Below, piece after piece: positions 33,986 through 42,770 of a DNA stretch of 64,000 nucleotides. The position numbers were made by a program, and so were the translations under genes. The notes under the pieces are model-generated. The model searched no databases. It was not told the DNA's origin and saw only the letters and a program-made list of their open reading frames with translations. This DNA comes from Vicinamibacterales bacterium. Its GTDB lineage: Bacteria; Acidobacteriota; Vicinamibacteria; Vicinamibacterales; UBA2999. The stretch's first letter is position 1. The number at the start of each line of letters is the position of its first letter. The stretch lies in assembly GCA_041394705.1 (NCBI GenBank), contig JAWKHS010000008.1:260241-324240 (forward strand), in the 5' to 3' direction.

Positions 33986-34493
33986 GCGCCGCGAGGTCTA
34001 CCGCGGCCGCATCTTCTCGCTGACCGTCGATCGCGTGACGTTGCCGTCCGGCCACACGTCGGCGATGGAGATCGTGCGGCATCCTGGTTCGGTGGTCCTG
34101 CTGCCGATGCCGGCGCCCGATCAGCTCATTCTCATCCGGCAATACCGGTACGCCCTCGATCGCGTGATCTGGGAGCTGGCCGCGGGCAGCCTGGGGCACG
34201 GCGAGAACCCGAGGGACGGTGCCAGGCGCGAATGCGAGGAAGAGATCGGTCTGGTGCCGGGTACGCTCGATCTGGTCGGCGAGCTCTATCCGACGCCCGG
34301 CTACTGTGACGAATGGATGCGCTTCTTCCGGTGCACCGATCTGGAGCCGCCGGCGCCGGATTCCAGCGTCCACCAGGACGAGGACGAAGTGATCGAGCCC
34401 GTGACGCTCCGGGTCGAGGAGGTCCGTCGCATGATCCGGGCGGGTGAGATCATCGACATGAAGACCGTGGCGGGACTCGCTCTCCTCGGCTGA
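33960..34493 (+). CDS. Nudix hydrolase, ADP-ribose-pyrophosphatase-like
   Basis: A 177-residue nudix enzyme. The nudix box GSLGHGENPRDGARRECEEEIGL has all catalytic Glu residues (REx2EE form). LILIRQYRYALDRVIWELAAGS immediately before it and TPGYCDEWMRFF after it are typical of ADP-ribose pyrophosphatases (NudF). It starts within the pseudouridine synthase gene, so it is the last gene of the ileS operon. The exact substrate is not proven. Confidence 0.88.
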   Translation: MNHPIRVHERREVYRGRIFSLTVDRVTLPSGHTSAMEIVRHPGSVVLLPMPAPDQLILIRQYRYALDRVIWELAAGSLGHGENPRDGARRECEEEIGLVPGTLDLVGELYPTPGYCDEWMRFFRCTDLEPPAPDSSVHQDEDEVIEPVTLRVEEVRRMIRAGEIIDMKTVAGLALLG

Positions 34494-34527
34494 CGAACGC
34501 GCTGCGGCGCCGGGGCCCGGCCGGCGA

Positions 34528-35424
34528 TCAACCCATGAGCACCGCCTCTTCGATGGTCGCGACGTGGATGGCGACGGTGTCCTCGAAACGCTTCGCATAG
34601 CCGCCCGCGAGGACGACGACCACGGGCACACCGGCCGCGCGGAGCATCGCGAGCACGAGCTGGTCCCGCCTGCGCAGTCCTGGCGCCGTCAGCGCCAGCC
34701 CCCCCAGTTGATCGTCGCGGTACGGATCGGCGCCAGCGAGGAAGATGGCGACGTCGGGCAGGTGTTCGAGCATCCGGGCGAGCGCCGGTTCGAGGGCCTG
34801 GAGGTAGGCATCGTCGCCGGTGCCCGTGGGCAGGCCGATGTCGAGCGAGCCTGGTGGCTTCACGGCTGGATAGTTGTCGTGCTCGTGGAGAGACAGCGTG
34901 AAGACCCGGCGGTCGCCGCCGAGGATGGCGGCCGTCCCATTGCCATGGTGGACGTCGAGATCGATCACGGCGGCCGTGGTGGCCCAGCGCTCTCGAAACG
35001 CGACGCGCAGGGAGACGGCCACGTCGTTGAACAGGCAGAAGCCCTCGCCGTGGTCGGCGAACGCGTGATGGAAGCCGCCGCCGATGTGGACCACCGCCAG
35101 GGCTTCGCCGGCGAGGGCCAGCCGAGTGGCCAGCACCGTGCCTCCCGTCATCAGGCGGAATCCCTCGACGACGTCGGGCGAGGCCGGTATTTCCAGCCTG
35201 AGAACGTCCTCGGCGGTCAGCGATCCGTGCGCCACGGCCGAAAGGTAGCCAGGGGTATGGACCAGTGCCAGGTCAGGCCACGGGCACGGCTCCGGGGCGA
35301 CGAAGGCATCAGGCCCAACGATGCCGCGCTCCAGCAGCGCGGCGGCCACGGCCTGGTACTTCTGAGTCGGAAACACGTGCGTCCCGAGGTTCAGGCGATA
35401 GGCGGGCGAATAGACCACGCGCAC
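34528..35424 (-). CDS. Histone deacetylase-superfamily amidohydrolase (acetoin/acetylpolyamine-type)
   Basis: A 298-residue HDAC-fold zinc deacetylase. Zinc and active-site motifs are present: GGGFHHAFADHGEGFCLFND, DLDVHHGNGTAAI (Asp and His ligands), GADPYRDDQLGGL (second Asp) and the transition-state Tyr region GGYAKR. Bacterial members deacetylate polyamines, acetoin-utilisation proteins or unknown substrates; this one is not assignable further. It is convergent with the nudix gene. Confidence 0.88.
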   Translation of the reverse strand: MRVVYSPAYRLNLGTHVFPTQKYQAVAAALLERGIVGPDAFVAPEPCPWPDLALVHTPGYLSAVAHGSLTAEDVLRLEIPASPDVVEGFRLMTGGTVLATRLALAGEALAVVHIGGGFHHAFADHGEGFCLFNDVAVSLRVAFRERWATTAAVIDLDVHHGNGTAAILGGDRRVFTLSLHEHDNYPAVKPPGSLDIGLPTGTGDDAYLQALEPALARMLEHLPDVAIFLAGADPYRDDQLGGLALTAPGLRRRDQLVLAMLRAAGVPVVVVLAGGYAKRFEDTVAIHVATIEEAVLMG

Positions 35425-35461
35425 GCCAACAGGCTACTCCACGCCGCCGGGCCGGAACCGG

Positions 35462-37906
35462 CTACTGCATGCCGACGTGCGCGCGACGCGGGGTCCGAGC
35501 GCCGCGGCGTGGCGCCGCGGCGGGTCGCACTGGCACGAGCGCCAGCAGGAGCACCTCGTCGATGGTGTTCACGAGATGCAGCGTGAGCCCGGCGCGAAGC
35601 TCTTCGCCGAGATCCTCGTTCACGCTTTTCTCGTTCTGCCTCGGCAGGATGATCTCGCGGATGCCCAGCCGCTTCGCGGCCAGTACCTTCTCCTTGATGC
35701 CACCCACCGGAAGCACCCTGCCCGACAGGGTGATCTCGCCGGTCATCGCGATGTCTCCGCGCACGGGCCGGCGCGTGAGCTCGGACACGAGGGCCGTCGC
35801 CATCGTGACGCCGGCCGACGGGCCGTCCTTCGGAATGGCGCCAGAGGGCACATGGAAGTGAATCTCGGACGACTTGAAGAAGTCCGGGTCGATGTTCCAC
35901 TGTGGGGCGTGCGCCCTCACCCAGGAGAGCGCGGCCCGAGCCGATTCCTTCATGACGTCGCCGAGCTGGCCAGTGAGCGTCAGCGAGGCCCCGCCTGCCA
36001 TGCGCGAGGCCTCGATGAACAGGACGTCGCCGCCAACCGGGGTCCACGCAAGTCCGATCGCGACACCTGGACGCTTCGTCCGGTCGGCGACCTCCTCGTC
36101 GAGAAACCGAGGGGCGCCCAGGAGCTCGTATACGAGTTGGGGCGTGACCTTGACGCGGTCGGTCCGGCCGTCGGCACGCTGGCGGGCCACCTTGCGACAG
36201 ACGGCACCAATCTCGCGCTCGAGGTTGCGGACGCCGGACTCGCGAGTGTAGCCCCTGATGATCGTGCGCAGGCCCGCGTCGGTGAACGCGAGCTGTTTGG
36301 CTGTGAGCCCGTGATTCGGCACCTGCTTTCCCACCAGGTGCCCCCGGGCGATCGCGAGCTTCTCTTCCTCGGTGTAGCCGGGGAGTTCGAGCACTTCCAT
36401 CCTGTCGCGGAGGGCGGGGGGAATCGGATCGAGGACGTTGGCCGTGGTGATGAACAGGACCTCTGACAGGTCGAAGGGAACGTCGAGGTAGTGATCGCGG
36501 AAGGTCGTGTTCTGCTCCGGGTCGAGCACTTCGAGGAGCGCCGAGGCCGGATCGCCTCGGAAGTCGGAGCCGAGCTTGTCGATCTCGTCGAGGATGAAGA
36601 CGGGGTTGCGGGACTCGGCGCGGCGCAGGCCCTGGACGACCTGGCCCGGCAGCGCGCCGATGTAGGTCCGCCGGTGGCCGCGAATTTCCGCCTCGTCGCG
36701 CATGCCGCCAAGCGACACGCGGATGAACTTCCGGCCGAGCGATTGGGCGATCGAGCGCGCGAGCGAGGTCTTGCCGACGCCCGGTGGTCCCACGAAGCAC
36801 AGGATCGGGCCTTTGACGGCCGGGTTGAGCTTGCGCACCGCCAGGTATTCGAGGATGCGCTCCTTCGCCTTGTCGAGGCCCGCGTGCTCGTCGTCGAGGA
36901 TCGCGCGGGTCTTCGGGAGGTCGATGACCTCCTCGGTGCGGCGGTTCCAGGGAAGGGCCACGATCCAGTCGAGATACGTGCGGGACACGGTGTACTCGGC
37001 GGCCGCCGGAGGCATCTTCGACAGGCGGTCGAGCTCACGGAGGGCTTCTTTCTTGACGGCATCCGGCAAGCCGGCCGCTTCGATCTTCTGGCGGAGCTCC
37101 TCGACTTCCTTGGACTGATCGTCACCTTCCCCAAGCTCACGCTGGATGGCCTTGAGCTGCTCGCGAAGGAAGTAGTCGCGCTGGTTCTTCCCTACCTCCG
37201 ACTGGACCTGCGACTGGATCTTCGAGCCGAGCTCGAGCACCTCGAGCTCCTTGATGAGGAGTCGATTGAGGTGGTCGAGCCTGGCGCGCACGTCAACCGT
37301 TTCCAGGATCTCCTGTTTCGTGGAAGTGGACAGCGTGCCAAGGCTGGACGCGATGAAGTCCGCCGCTCGGCCGGGCTCGGTGATGTTCGACGCGAGCGTC
37401 TGCAGGTCGTCGGACATGAGGGGGGACAACGAGACAATCTGCTGGAAGTTCGATTTGATGTTGCGCTGGAGGGCATCGATCTCGAGTCGGTCGGCATCCG
37501 CCAGGTGATCACGCGCTTCGGCGACGTTGGCCAGGAGGTAGGGCCGCGTGGCAATCAGGCCGTCCATCCGGACTCTGGCGAGTCCCTGTACGATGATCCG
37601 AAGGCTACCGTCGGGCAGCTTGAACATCTTGTGGATGTGGCTCGCCGTGCCGATGGGATGCAGGTCGTCCTGCCGGGGGTCTTCCTCAGCCGCGTCGCGT
37701 TGGGTGAACACCGCGATCATCCGTCCGGCGGCAACCGCTTCGTCGATCAGACGAACCGAACTCTCGCGCGCCACGGCGAGCGGCATGAACGAGTTCGGAA
37801 ACAGCACGGTGTCGCGCAGCGGAAGCACCGGGAGTTCTCCCGGGACATGGAACGGCTGCTCGGCCGGCGTCTCGTCGGCGACGAACGGCTTGTCGTGATC
37901 GCTCAT
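35462..37906 (-). CDS. lon: ATP-dependent protease Lon
   Basis: An 814-residue Lon protease. An N-terminal LON substrate-binding domain begins LPVLPLRDTVLFPNSFMPLAV. An AAA+ module has Walker A GPPGVGKTS and GGMRDEAEIRGHRRTYIGALPG. The C-terminal S16 domain has the Ser-Lys dyad, Ser in PKDGPSAGVTM and Lys in GGIKEKVLAA. Lon degrades misfolded and regulatory proteins in the cytoplasm. A stable hairpin lies in the gap from the DksA-type gene. Confidence 0.97.
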   Translation of the reverse strand: MSDHDKPFVADETPAEQPFHVPGELPVLPLRDTVLFPNSFMPLAVARESSVRLIDEAVAAGRMIAVFTQRDAAEEDPRQDDLHPIGTASHIHKMFKLPDGSLRIIVQGLARVRMDGLIATRPYLLANVAEARDHLADADRLEIDALQRNIKSNFQQIVSLSPLMSDDLQTLASNITEPGRAADFIASSLGTLSTSTKQEILETVDVRARLDHLNRLLIKELEVLELGSKIQSQVQSEVGKNQRDYFLREQLKAIQRELGEGDDQSKEVEELRQKIEAAGLPDAVKKEALRELDRLSKMPPAAAEYTVSRTYLDWIVALPWNRRTEEVIDLPKTRAILDDEHAGLDKAKERILEYLAVRKLNPAVKGPILCFVGPPGVGKTSLARSIAQSLGRKFIRVSLGGMRDEAEIRGHRRTYIGALPGQVVQGLRRAESRNPVFILDEIDKLGSDFRGDPASALLEVLDPEQNTTFRDHYLDVPFDLSEVLFITTANVLDPIPPALRDRMEVLELPGYTEEEKLAIARGHLVGKQVPNHGLTAKQLAFTDAGLRTIIRGYTRESGVRNLEREIGAVCRKVARQRADGRTDRVKVTPQLVYELLGAPRFLDEEVADRTKRPGVAIGLAWTPVGGDVLFIEASRMAGGASLTLTGQLGDVMKESARAALSWVRAHAPQWNIDPDFFKSSEIHFHVPSGAIPKDGPSAGVTMATALVSELTRRPVRGDIAMTGEITLSGRVLPVGGIKEKVLAAKRLGIREIILPRQNEKSVNEDLGEELRAGLTLHLVNTIDEVLLLALVPVRPAAAPRRGARTPRRAHVGMQ

Positions 37907-37967
37907 TGGCGATCCCTCCGAAGGTCTTTGTGTCTGGAACCTGCCCGAGAGCCCGGGCTTTGGAGGA

Positions 37968-37998
37968 CGCCGGCCCCGCCGACACGGCGGGACCGGCG
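37968..37998 (-). terminator. Strong hairpin between the DksA-type gene and lon
   Basis: A 14-bp stem with one G-U wobble and a 3-base loop, located 15 bases after the DksA-type stop codon. There is no T tract, so it may be a partial terminator or a processing site rather than a full stop; lon continues on the same strand. Confidence 0.4.
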
Positions 37999-38013
37999 CA
38001 TTGAAAGACTGGG

Positions 38014-38475
38014 CTAGCGCTGGAGGTCGAAGAAGCCCGACGAACCGCGCCGCGCCATTGTACGCTCGCGCTGAATCGCGATCTCACGCTCTTCCTCGCA
38101 GTCCTTGCAGCGGACGGCGAACGGCAGCGCCCGGAGGCGCGCCTCGGAGATCTCGTCACCGCACTCGTAGCAGTGGCCGTACCGGCCCTCGTCCAGTCGG
38201 GCAAGGGCCTCGTTGATCTTGTTCAGCGTTTCCGCCTTCATCTGGATGAGGGCGAACTCGATGTCTTCCTGGATGTCGACCTCGGCAGTCTCACCAGGAT
38301 CCTGGCTGTCGTGCGGGCGCTCGGCCCCTTCTGCACGCACCCCCCGGATCTTGCCCTGCACTTCCTGCAGGATGACGCGCCGCCGCTCGTCGAGCATCGC
38401 CTTGAGCTCGTCGTAGCGGGAGCTCTTGCCGGGCACCACGGTGGCTGCCACGTTCTTCTTTACTGCCTTGGCCAT
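38014..38475 (-). CDS. DksA/TraR-family zinc-finger regulator
   Basis: A 153-residue DksA/TraR-type protein. A coiled-coil-like N-terminal half (YDELKAMLDERRRVILQEV, then KAETLNKINEALARLDEGRYG) precedes a C4 zinc finger CYECGDEI ... CKDCEEERE. Such proteins insert into the RNA polymerase secondary channel and alter transcription of stable-RNA and amino-acid genes, usually with (p)ppGpp. A Rel/SpoT gene lies 2 kb further on. The start at 38475 is chosen because the 22 codons upstream are not homologous and an AGG lies 4 bases before it. Confidence 0.88.
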   Translation of the reverse strand: MAKAVKKNVAATVVPGKSSRYDELKAMLDERRRVILQEVQGKIRGVRAEGAERPHDSQDPGETAEVDIQEDIEFALIQMKAETLNKINEALARLDEGRYGHCYECGDEISEARLRALPFAVRCKDCEEEREIAIQRERTMARRGSSGFFDLQR

Positions 38476-38903
38476 AACCTCAGCCGCTCCTTCCGTGCCC
38501 TCCCGGTGGGAGGACTTCAAACTGATACGCTCAACCTGCAATCGCTGTACCCGTGTGGACGATTGTGGCGGCGATAATTTTGGTCGCCCCCTCGGCGACG
38601 CTCAACATGACGATCGTTCGGTATAGCACCGGTACTTCCCGTGTTCCTAACGAGACCGGGAGGGAAGCGACCTGAGGAGAAGCCCGCGTAAGTCACTAAG
38701 AAACAGTGGCTTACATCACAACAAGCTCTTCGAGTGCACTATCGTCGAACACCGTTCAGTCCATTAGACGCCGGACCCTGATTTTGGGTTCTGCCGGGCA
38801 ACGGTGTCACCGGGATGGGACGGGAGGGGAGGACACGACCAAACTAGCCACCGAACGTGGCAAAAATTACACGCAGGCCTGTGGCACGGACGCCACACCT
38901 GGT
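38476..38903. other. 428-bp gap with nested hairpins, candidate structured RNA or regulatory region
   Basis: No convincing coding sequence. The region is AT-richer than its neighbours. Two elements stand out: a 10-bp hairpin at 38688-38714 (GTAAGTCACT/AGTGGCTTAC), and a two-level structure with ACACCGTT at 38749-38756 pairing AACGGTGT at 38800-38807 around a GGACCC/GGGTTC hairpin at 38773-38791. This may be a small RNA or the leader of either flanking gene. I could not match it to a known RNA family, and no clear promoter was found. Confidence 0.4.
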
Positions 38904-39533
38904 CTAAGGAATGACCAGTGGCGAGGCTGCCGTCGACTCGTCGCTCTCCGCTTCTCGGCGAAGGACCCGGGCCATGAGATCGAGATAGGAGCGCTGCTCT
39001 GACGGGGCACCGACCGGGGGGGTGGCGCCCTGTTGAATTCTCCGCAGCACCTCCGCGGCGTCCCGTTCGTATCGGCTGCCCCCGCCCTTCCCCGCCTCTC
39101 TGAGCACCGTCAGCAGTTCGCCCGCCATCCTGCGGCCGGCCACGGTGTCCGCCGCATGCTCGTAAATCAGGCCCCGGCTGGCAGTCTCGAAGGTGCTCGC
39201 CAGGGCCGCAGCCGCATCGGCCACCTCTCTATCGACGATGGCGGGCGTGCCGGGCGGGGCTGGACGGAGGAAATACGAGCAGGCCAGGAAGAACAGCTGC
39301 AGTTGGGGCTGAGAGAGCCCGCCCAGGCCGCTGACGAGAGACCGGACGTCCGCGTCGTGCTGCCGCCGCACCGCCACCGAGGGATGGGCCCGGGCGTTCA
39401 CCAGGTGCGCACAATCCCTGGGGCACTTGATCGTCCCCTCGCGCTTGGTGGCACAGCAGACCGGGCAGATGGTGTGCCCCAGCGCGGGGCACGCCCGCTT
39501 CGCCTTCCGCTGACCGCACAGAGGACATGTCAT
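38904..39533 (-). CDS. Conserved-looking hypothetical protein with N-terminal multi-zinc-ribbon
   Basis: A 209-residue protein that I do not recognise. The N-terminus is Cys-rich: CPLCGQRKAKRACPALGHTICPVCCATKREGTIKCPRDC, with eight cysteines that could bind two zinc ions. The rest is helical, without catalytic motifs, and ends in an acidic/Ser-rich tail. The ATG at 39533 is chosen because the zinc ribbon begins at once; the frame reads further upstream without homology. It is divergent from rpmB. No function is proposed. Confidence 0.7.
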   Translation of the reverse strand: MTCPLCGQRKAKRACPALGHTICPVCCATKREGTIKCPRDCAHLVNARAHPSVAVRRQHDADVRSLVSGLGGLSQPQLQLFFLACSYFLRPAPPGTPAIVDREVADAAAALASTFETASRGLIYEHAADTVAGRRMAGELLTVLREAGKGGGSRYERDAAEVLRRIQQGATPPVGAPSEQRSYLDLMARVLRREAESDESTAASPLVIP

Positions 39534-39686
39534 GGCGGGAAGCTTACCAGCCGGAAAGGGCGTGGTCAGAAGCGGCGCCGGTACCGCCGCGGTTCTGGCC
39601 AACCGGGCCGACTGCATGGTAGGCTTGAGGTTTGTCACGCTCGAGCTGAGCGAGTCAGTGACCCACCCCTGGAAGGTATTGCTGTC

Positions 39687-39878
39687 ATGGCCAGACGCTG
39701 CGAGATTTGCGACAAGGGTCCGGTGGTCGGACGAACGGTCTCCCACGCCCACAACGTGGGACCGCGCCGGTTCGAGCCGAACCTGCAGACCGTCCGCGCC
39801 CTGGTGAACGGCGCCCCGCGCCGGATCCGCGTGTGCACGCGCTGCATCCGCTCGAAGAAGGTCATCAAGGCCGCCTGA
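39687..39878 (+). CDS. rpmB: 50S ribosomal protein L28, zinc-binding type
   Basis: A 63-residue L28 of the C+ form: CEICDKGPVVG at the start and CTRCIRSKKV near the end supply four zinc-ligating cysteines. NVGPRRFEPNLQ is the family core. The start at 39687 gives the normal length; the longer upstream frame is unrelated. The GTCAC...GTGAC pairing at about 39636-39664, with an inner CGCTC/GAGCG stem, may form a leader structure. The RidA gene follows 2 bases after the stop. Confidence 0.95.
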   Translation: MARRCEICDKGPVVGRTVSHAHNVGPRRFEPNLQTVRALVNGAPRRIRVCTRCIRSKKVIKAA

Positions 39879-39880
39879 GC

Positions 39881-40258
39881 ATGCGCGCGGCCGTCGTCCC
39901 ATCGGGCGGGGCTCCCGCCATCGGCCCCTATTCGCCGGCGCTCAAAGTCGGGCAGTTGGTGTTCCTGTCGGGCCAGATTCCCCTCACGTCCGCTGGTGCG
40001 ATCGTGGACGGCGGCGTCCGCGAGCAGGCCGTCCAGGTCCTCGAGAACATGCGCGGGCTGCTGAGCGCCGCTGGCGCCGATTTCTCGAAGGTCGTCAAGA
40101 CCACGATCTACCTCGCCGACATGGGCGACTTCGGAACGGTGAACGAGGTTTACGCGACCTTCTTCTCGGAGCCGTTCCCGGCCCGCGCCACCGTGCAGGT
40201 CGCCAGGCTGCCGCGCGACGTGCGGGTCGAGATCGACGCGATCGCCGTCCTCGACTGA
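39881..40258 (+). CDS. ridA: RidA-family (YjgF/UK114) enamine/imine deaminase
   Basis: A 125-residue RidA protein with the family hallmark segments GPYSPALKVGQLVFLSGQIP, KTTIYLADMGDF and PARATVQVARLPRDVRVEIDAIA, the last carrying the active-site Arg. RidA hydrolyses reactive 2-aminoacrylate and other enamines made by PLP enzymes. It is probably cotranscribed with rpmB. Confidence 0.95.
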   Translation: MRAAVVPSGGAPAIGPYSPALKVGQLVFLSGQIPLTSAGAIVDGGVREQAVQVLENMRGLLSAAGADFSKVVKTTIYLADMGDFGTVNEVYATFFSEPFPARATVQVARLPRDVRVEIDAIAVLD

Positions 40259-40272
40259 GTCCCACCTCGACG

Positions 40273-42444
40273 CTAGCGCGTCGCAGCCCGTTCGACTCCC
40301 AGCACGCCGTCCACGTTGCGCAGCGACCTGATCACCTTCTCCAGGTGTTTCATGTCCTTGATCTCCACCGTCACGTCGATCCGGGCGTGCGCGTCCTCTG
40401 CGGTGGTGGCCTCGAGATTCAGGATGTTCGTGTTGATGTCGGCGATGCTGGCGCTCAGGGCTGCCAGCATGCCTTTCCGGTCCTCCACCTGCATCGTGAG
40501 CCGAACCGTGTACGGCGCGGGATCGCCGCCCTTGTCCCACTCGACGTCGATCCGGCGCTCGGGGTCGTACATCAGGTTCAGCACGTTCGGGCACTGCGCG
40601 GAGTGCACCGAGACGCCCTTCCCCCGGGTGACGTAGCCGACGATCTTCTCGCCCCGGATGGGATTGCAGCACTGCGCGCGCGTCACCATCAGGTCGCCCG
40701 CGCCGTTCACGGTGATGCGATCGGCGGCCGCAGCGCCAGGCCGGAGCACCCGCTTCACGGCCGACACCACCGGATGGTCGGGCGCCCGTTCCTTCAACTG
40801 TCCGCCGGGAACGAGCGCGCCCAGCACCTGACGAGCGGCAAGCTTGCCGTAGCCGACATGCGCGAGGAGTTCGTCCACCTTCGAGAAGCCCAGCGCGGCG
40901 ACGGCCGGGGCCAGATTCGCGTCCTCGAGCGCCGCCTTGGGCAGGTCGAAGCGCTTCGCGTCCTTCTCGAGCAGCTTCCGGCCTACGTCGATCGCGCGGG
41001 CGTTCTCCTCTGTCTGGATGAACTGCCGGATCTTCGATCGCGCCCGCGATGTCTTGACGACGCCGAGCCAGTCCCGGCTCGGCGTGTGCCCTGCGGTCGT
41101 GACGATCTCGACGATGTCCCCGTTCTTCAGCTTCGTCCTCAACGGGACCATGCGGCCGTTCACCCGGGCGCCCACGCAGCGGTGCCCGACGTCGGTGTGC
41201 ACGGCGTAGGCGAAGTCGATCGGCGTCGCGCCGTCCGGCAGCACCTTGACCTGGCCGCGGGGCGTGAACGCGTAGACCTCCTCGCGATACAGGTCGATCT
41301 TGAGATGGTTCAGGAACTCCTGTGAATCAGGGACTTCCTTGTGCGTCTCGAGGAGCTGGCGCATCCACTGGAAGTACTGCTCGTCGCGGGCCGCGCCGAC
41401 ACGGCCTTCCTTGTACTTCCAGTGCGCGGCGATACCGTCCTCCGCGCGATGGTGCATCTCCTCGGTCCGGATCTGCACCTCGAACGGGACCCCGCGGTCC
41501 GAAATGACCGACGTATGCAGCGACTGGTACCCGTTGGGCCGCGGCATGGCGATGAAGTCCTTGATGCGGCCCGGCACGGGCGGCCACGCCTGGTGGATGA
41601 TGCCGAGCGCCGCGTAGCAGTCCTTCACCGACGGCATCACGATGCGGATGGCGACGAAGTCGTAGACCTGATCGAGCTCGATCTTCTGGCGCCGCAGCTT
41701 GAGCCAGATGCTGTACAAGCGCTTGACCCGGCCGTCCACGGTCACGACGGGCACATCGGCCGCCGCGAGCTTGGCGCGGATGGCGGACGTGAGCTCGTCG
41801 ATCACGCCCTCGGTAGCGGCCCGCTTGGCGTCCACCCGGGCACGGAGCGACTGATACGCCACGGGTTCCAGGTGCATGAAGGCGAGTTCCTCCAGCTCGT
41901 TCTTCATCTTGCTCATGCCGAGCCGGTTGGCGATGGGCGCGTAGATGTCCAGCGTCTCCTGGGCGACGCGCGGCCGCTTGTCCTCCGGCATGAACTGGAG
42001 CGTGCGCATGTTGTGGAGGCGGTCGGCAAGCTTGACGAAGATCACGCGGATGTCGTCCACCATGGCCAGGAGCATCTTGCGGAAGTTCTCCGCCTGGCGC
42101 TCCTCGCTCGAGGAGAACGGAATGGCGCTGATCTTGGTGAGACCCTCGACGATGTGGGCGATGTCGGTACCGAAGAGCTCGGTGATGCGCTCGACGGTCG
42201 TCAGGGTGTCTTCGACCACGTCGTGCAGAAGCCCGGACGAGACGCAGACGACGTCGAGGCGCTGGTCGGCCAGGATGTCGGCAACTTCAAGCGGATGAAC
42301 CAGATACGGCTCGCCTGAGTGGCGGACCTGGCCCTTGTGCGCCATCGCGGAGAAGACGTACGCCCTCCTCAGCAGCTCGAGGTCACCCTCTGGGCTGTAG
42401 GCGCGCACTTTCCCCAGCAGATCCTCGAACCGGATCATGGCCAA
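40273..42444 (-). CDS. rel: RelA/SpoT-type bifunctional (p)ppGpp synthetase/hydrolase
   Basis: A 723-residue long RSH enzyme. The N-terminal HD hydrolase is intact (SGLLHDVVEDTLTT and the preceding RHSGEPYLVHPLEVA). The synthetase domain has YHRAEDGIAAHWKYKEG and the nearby RexxH-type region. A TGS domain follows (VYAFTPRGQVKVLPDGATPIDFAYAVHTDVGHRCVGARVNG), then a zinc-finger-like region with QCCNPI and a C-terminal ACT domain. It makes and degrades the stringent-response alarmone. An internal ATG two codons in is a possible alternative start. Confidence 0.95.
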   Translation of the reverse strand: MAMIRFEDLLGKVRAYSPEGDLELLRRAYVFSAMAHKGQVRHSGEPYLVHPLEVADILADQRLDVVCVSSGLLHDVVEDTLTTVERITELFGTDIAHIVEGLTKISAIPFSSSEERQAENFRKMLLAMVDDIRVIFVKLADRLHNMRTLQFMPEDKRPRVAQETLDIYAPIANRLGMSKMKNELEELAFMHLEPVAYQSLRARVDAKRAATEGVIDELTSAIRAKLAAADVPVVTVDGRVKRLYSIWLKLRRQKIELDQVYDFVAIRIVMPSVKDCYAALGIIHQAWPPVPGRIKDFIAMPRPNGYQSLHTSVISDRGVPFEVQIRTEEMHHRAEDGIAAHWKYKEGRVGAARDEQYFQWMRQLLETHKEVPDSQEFLNHLKIDLYREEVYAFTPRGQVKVLPDGATPIDFAYAVHTDVGHRCVGARVNGRMVPLRTKLKNGDIVEIVTTAGHTPSRDWLGVVKTSRARSKIRQFIQTEENARAIDVGRKLLEKDAKRFDLPKAALEDANLAPAVAALGFSKVDELLAHVGYGKLAARQVLGALVPGGQLKERAPDHPVVSAVKRVLRPGAAAADRITVNGAGDLMVTRAQCCNPIRGEKIVGYVTRGKGVSVHSAQCPNVLNLMYDPERRIDVEWDKGGDPAPYTVRLTMQVEDRKGMLAALSASIADINTNILNLEATTAEDAHARIDVTVEIKDMKHLEKVIRSLRNVDGVLGVERAATR

Positions 42445-42770
42445 TCGAACGTTGTTGGTGTCTAAGCAAGTAGAGCAGGAAGCTCTCCTGCCATGATACC
42501 TGTCCCGCTCCGCTCCGGGCGGCCGGCGTCACCTCGACCGTCAGGTCCCGGCGACACGGGCCGGCCGTGGCGGCGCGGGCAGCTTCCGTCGGAGCGACAC
42601 CTTTGAGTGGCGTTCGGACGTGGTTCGTGGCGTCGGACCGGCGGTTGCGGGGGGTGGGGGAACTGGCTATACTTCCCGCCCTGCGGCAAGTGCCGGTCCC
42701 TGTCGGCAGCGCCCTGGACGCATTGGTCGGCCGGGGGTTTCGGCGCAGTCAAGGTCTTGAGGGGGAAACG
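42445..42770. other. 326-bp divergent promoter region between rel and the TPR lipoprotein
   Basis: The rightward half contains the lipoprotein promoter (42645-42673) and about 90 bases of leader with small G/C hairpins. On the minus strand, TATCAT around 42491-42496 may be the rel -10. A small GCAGGA/TCCTGC hairpin is near 42476-42493. No gene is seen. Confidence 0.5.
42645..42673 (+). promoter_or_regulatory. Sigma-70-type promoter of the TPR lipoprotein gene
   Basis: TTGCGG (42645-42650), a 17-base spacer and TATACT (42668-42673). The ATG lies 97 bases downstream, with GAGGGGGA as ribosome binding site. Confidence 0.7.

Noticed and set aside
38706..39002. Short plus-strand frame (98 codons) in the gap before the zinc-ribbon gene
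   Set aside because: No ribosome binding site and it runs antisense into the real gene end; more likely non-coding sequence.
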